Source: Pseudomonadota bacterium (GTDB lineage Bacteria > Pseudomonadota > Gammaproteobacteria > Xanthomonadales > Rhodanobacteraceae). From it: a stretch of DNA of 64,000 bases. The notes beneath the pieces were generated by a model. It had not been told where the DNA came from. It saw only the letters and a list, made by a program, of their open reading frames with translations, and made no database searches. Each line of letters opens with the position of its first letter. Position 1 is the first letter of the stretch. The position numbers and the translations under genes were made by a program. The DNA lies in assembly GCA_023388255.1 (NCBI GenBank), contig JAEWGO010000010.1:55423-119422 (forward strand), in the 5' to 3' direction. Shown here piece after piece: positions 62,267 to 64,000 of the stretch.

Positions 62267-62737
62267 ATGAGGCATGCGATCGGAATCCGGCTGGCGACGA
62301 TCGAGGATGCGCGGCAGATCTCCGCGCTGGCGACCCGTTTGTCGTGGACCCATGTCTTGCCCGAGCAACCGTCGGCCGGCGTCGAGAAGCTGCTTGCCGG
62401 GATAAGCCCCCACGCCATAGCCGGACGCATTGCGGACGGCCACCGGCATCATGTTGCGGAGGCAGGTGTGACGCTGGTTGGTGTCATCGGTATGCGCGAC
62501 GATAGCCGCGTGCATTTGTTATTCGTCGATGAGTCCTTCCAGCGCCGCGGCCTCGCGCGTGCACTTTGGCAGGTGGCGATGGATGCCTGCGTCGCCGTGG
62601 CGAATCCCGAGCCCATCACCGTCAATGCTTCCGCGTTCTCGGTGGCGGCCTATCGCCGGCTTGGCTTCGTCGATCTCGGACCGCAGCAGCAACGAGATGA
62701 CGTGATCGCCACCCCGATGGCGTATCGTCTACGCTGA
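62267..62737 (+). CDS. GNAT family N-acetyltransferase
   Basis: This 156-residue protein has the GNAT fold: VGVIGMRDDSRVHLLFVDES (strands 3-4), the acetyl-CoA loop QRRGLARALW, and ITVNASAFSVAAYRRLGFV (motif B with the Tyr/Arg helix). The conserved Q/RxxGxG/A loop is present in full, so it should bind acetyl-CoA. Its substrate is unknown. It begins 59 bp after the DUF1579 gene with no clear ribosome site. Confidence 0.88.
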   Translation: MRHAIGIRLATIEDARQISALATRLSWTHVLPEQPSAGVEKLLAGISPHAIAGRIADGHRHHVAEAGVTLVGVIGMRDDSRVHLLFVDESFQRRGLARALWQVAMDACVAVANPEPITVNASAFSVAAYRRLGFVDLGPQQQRDDVIATPMAYRLR

Positions 62738-62787
62738 TCCGACGCAGTTTCCGGTACATCCGCATCAAGGAGAGGTCAGCGCAAGCC

Positions 62788-63279
62788 ATGCCAGGCCAGC
62801 AGCGTGAAGTCGAATTCCGTTTTCTCGCCGAACCGACCGACGTGAACTTCGGCGGCAAAGTGCATGGCGGCATGGTCATGAAATGGATCGATCAGGCAGG
62901 CTATGCCGCTGCCGTCGGCTGGAGCGGCCGCTATTGCGTGACAGTAGCGGTCGGCGGCATCCGCTTCGCCGCGCCGATTCTGATCGGCGATCTGGTGCTC
63001 GTGCGGTGCACGCTGATCCATACCGGCAACTCCAGCATGCACTTCGCGGTCGATGTCACGGCCCGCGACCTGAAATCGTCCGAAAATCGGCGTGCCACGA
63101 GCTGCATCATCGTCTTCGTGGCTCTGGACGCGCAGGACGGCAAGCCGATCGCAGTGCCTCCCTGGCAGCCGGTCAGCGATGAGGATCGTCGCTTGGCTGC
63201 TCGCGCGCAGCGCCTGCTCGAGCTGTCGAAGGCGATGGAAGGCGAAGTCGCCGAGTTTCGGCCGAAATCGTCGGGTTGA
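62788..63279 (+). CDS. acyl-CoA thioesterase (hotdog fold)
   Basis: This 163-residue protein belongs to the YciA/BACH-like acyl-CoA thioesterase group. TDVNFGGKVHGGMVMKWIDQ carries the Asn-x-x-G-x-x-x-Gly pattern of the active-site helix, and VAVGGIRFAAPILIGDLVLV is the conserved central strand. The C-terminal region (VFVALDAQDGKPIAVPPW) matches as well. It likely hydrolyses short or medium acyl-CoA. ATG 62788 fits the family. Confidence 0.9.
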   Translation: MPGQQREVEFRFLAEPTDVNFGGKVHGGMVMKWIDQAGYAAAVGWSGRYCVTVAVGGIRFAAPILIGDLVLVRCTLIHTGNSSMHFAVDVTARDLKSSENRRATSCIIVFVALDAQDGKPIAVPPWQPVSDEDRRLAARAQRLLELSKAMEGEVAEFRPKSSG

Positions 63280-63342
63280 CGCGATGTCCGGCGTCGCGGG
63301 CAAGGAATCGCATCGGCGGGATGAATTTTCCGTGTTTCACTG

Positions 63343-63372
63343 TTGACAGGAGGTGGGGAGGGAAAGGAAAAT
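63343..63372 (+). promoter_or_regulatory. promoter of the tRNA-tuf operon
   Basis: A perfect TTGACA (63343-63348) stands 18 bp before GAAAAT (63367-63372), and the first tRNA begins 16 bp further on. Confidence 0.55.
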
Positions 63373-63387
63373 GCGCGGCTCCCTGAC

Positions 63388-63473
63388 GGAGGGATACCCA
63401 AGCGGCCAACGGGGGCAGACTGTAAATCTGCTGGCTTACGCCTTCGGTGGTTCGAATCCACCTCCCTCCACCA
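63388..63473 (+). tRNA. tRNA-Tyr (anticodon GTA)
   Basis: The gene is 86 nt with encoded CCA. Its acceptor is GGAGGGA/TCCCTCC, the anticodon stem-loop is GCAGACTGTAAATCTGC, and a long variable arm (class II) and the T arm GGTGGTTCGAATCCACC follow. Confidence 0.96.
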
Positions 63474-63535
63474 GTCATGCAAGACCCGGCGGCTTCGGTC
63501 AGTACCGGTGCAACACCCAAGCAGGCGATTCCGGC

Positions 63536-63609
63536 GCGGGAGTAGTTCAATGGTAGAACTTCAGCCTTCCAAGCTGATCATGCGGGTTCGATTCCCGTCT
63601 CCCGCTCCA
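63536..63609 (+). tRNA. tRNA-Gly (anticodon TCC)
   Basis: The gene is 74 nt with encoded CCA. The acceptor GCGGGAG pairs with CTCCCGC. The anticodon loop CTTCCAA contains TCC, and the T arm is CGGGTTCGATTCCCG. Confidence 0.96.
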
Positions 63610-63705
63610 TTGATCGAGCTTCGCGCGAAAGTCTGCTTTTAGTTGGAAAGTTCGGCAGGATGCCGGTCTGTTCTTCTGCAGTCAGGGATGGCAGCTGGAA
63701 TACAG

Positions 63706-63781
63706 GCTCACGTAGCTCAGTCGGTAGAGCACCTCCTTGGTAAGGAGGAGGTCACTGGTTCGATTCCAGTCGTGAGCACCA
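63706..63781 (+). tRNA. tRNA-Thr (anticodon GGT)
   Basis: The gene is 76 nt with encoded CCA. The acceptor GCTCACG pairs with CGTGAGC. The anticodon loop TTGGTAA contains GGT, and the T arm is CTGGTTCGATTCCAG. It is the last tRNA before tuf. Confidence 0.96.
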
Positions 63782-63873
63782 TTTCAAGTGCGTCGTGGCT
63801 TCATCGTGCCCCGGTTGAATCTTCCCGGGCTCGTCTCCATCCAAACCGTTTCAACAGATCGGGGTTTTTCGGT

Positions 63874-64000
63874 ATGTCCAAGGAAAAATTCGAGCGCAAG
63901 AAGCCGCACGTGAACGTGGGCACGATCGGTCACGTTGACCACGGCAAGACGACGCTGACGGCGGCGCTGACGAAGATCGGCGCGGAGCGGTTTGGCGGCG
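63874..64000 (+). CDS. tuf: translation elongation factor Tu, N-terminus (runs off window)
   Basis: The first 42 residues or so are in the window, starting MSKEKFERKKPHVNVGTIGH. The P-loop GHVDHGKTTLTAAL is intact. EF-Tu delivers aminoacyl-tRNA to the ribosome. Its exchange factor is the tsf product of this window. Together with the three tRNAs before it, this is the tyrU-glyT-thrT-tufB arrangement. The window end cuts the gene. Confidence 0.97.
   Translation, partial: MSKEKFERKKPHVNVGTIGHVDHGKTTLTAALTKIGAERFGG

Overview
The window is GC-rich, almost completely coding DNA from a Gram-negative bacterium. It carries lipid A genes (lpxD, lpxA, lpxB), bamA, a periplasmic Skp-like chaperone, lolB and two TonB-box-free TonB-like domains. 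Gene content and order, the three M13 metallopeptidases, and short dispersed GGGAATCG-type and CGTCATTCCGGC-type repeats in many spacers suggest a gammaproteobacterium of the Xanthomonadales (Lysobacterales), most likely a Rhodanobacteraceae-like lineage. That placement is inference from sequence character, not from a database search.

Layout. 1-5185 (minus): three tandem M13 metallopeptidases, the last truncated by the window edge. 5450-5977: secreted SRPBCC protein. 6017-12351 (minus): a probable operon running DUF4442 thioesterase-like, zinc-motif methyltransferase (frameshifted), TIGR03032 protein, GNAT-like protein, Ser/Thr kinase with a sulfatase-modifying-factor-like C-terminus, then a DUF502 membrane protein. 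12496-13761: MFS transporter. 13789-15320 (minus): CnoX-like thioredoxin and a Spy-like periplasmic protein.

15431-44155 (minus) is the conserved translation/envelope super-operon, read in the order rpsB-tsf // pyrH // frr-uppS-cdsA-dxr-rseP-bamA-skp-lpxD-fabZ-lpxA-lpxB-rnhB-dnaE. Many junctions are ATGA stop/start overlaps. Lineage-specific genes interrupt it in several places: a membrane-anchored ECF sigma factor, an acyltransferase and a TRIC-family channel between tsf and pyrH; a small secreted protein and an ECF-sigma-like reading frame between pyrH and frr; and two LtaS-like sulfatase-fold enzymes on either side of rnhB.

44440-51100 (plus): map-glnD-dapD-arsC-like-dapE and a TonB-domain secreted protein, i.e. 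N-terminal methionine removal, PII/nitrogen control and lysine/diaminopimelate synthesis. 51116-53626 (minus): hemA-prfA. 53777-60866 (plus): TPR lipoprotein-lolB-ispE-tRNA-Gln-prs-rplY-pth-ychF. 60867-61655 holds little beyond a decayed IS1595-type transposase fragment. 61656-63279: DUF1579 protein, GNAT and a hotdog thioesterase. The end of the window is the classic tRNA-Tyr, tRNA-Gly, tRNA-Thr, tuf cluster, cut inside tuf.

Most of the window is conserved housekeeping. The unusual material is at the insertions into the super-operon, the kinase/TIGR03032 operon, the ECF-sigma reading frame that stays open into frr, and the repeat sequence that has become part of the lpxB coding region.
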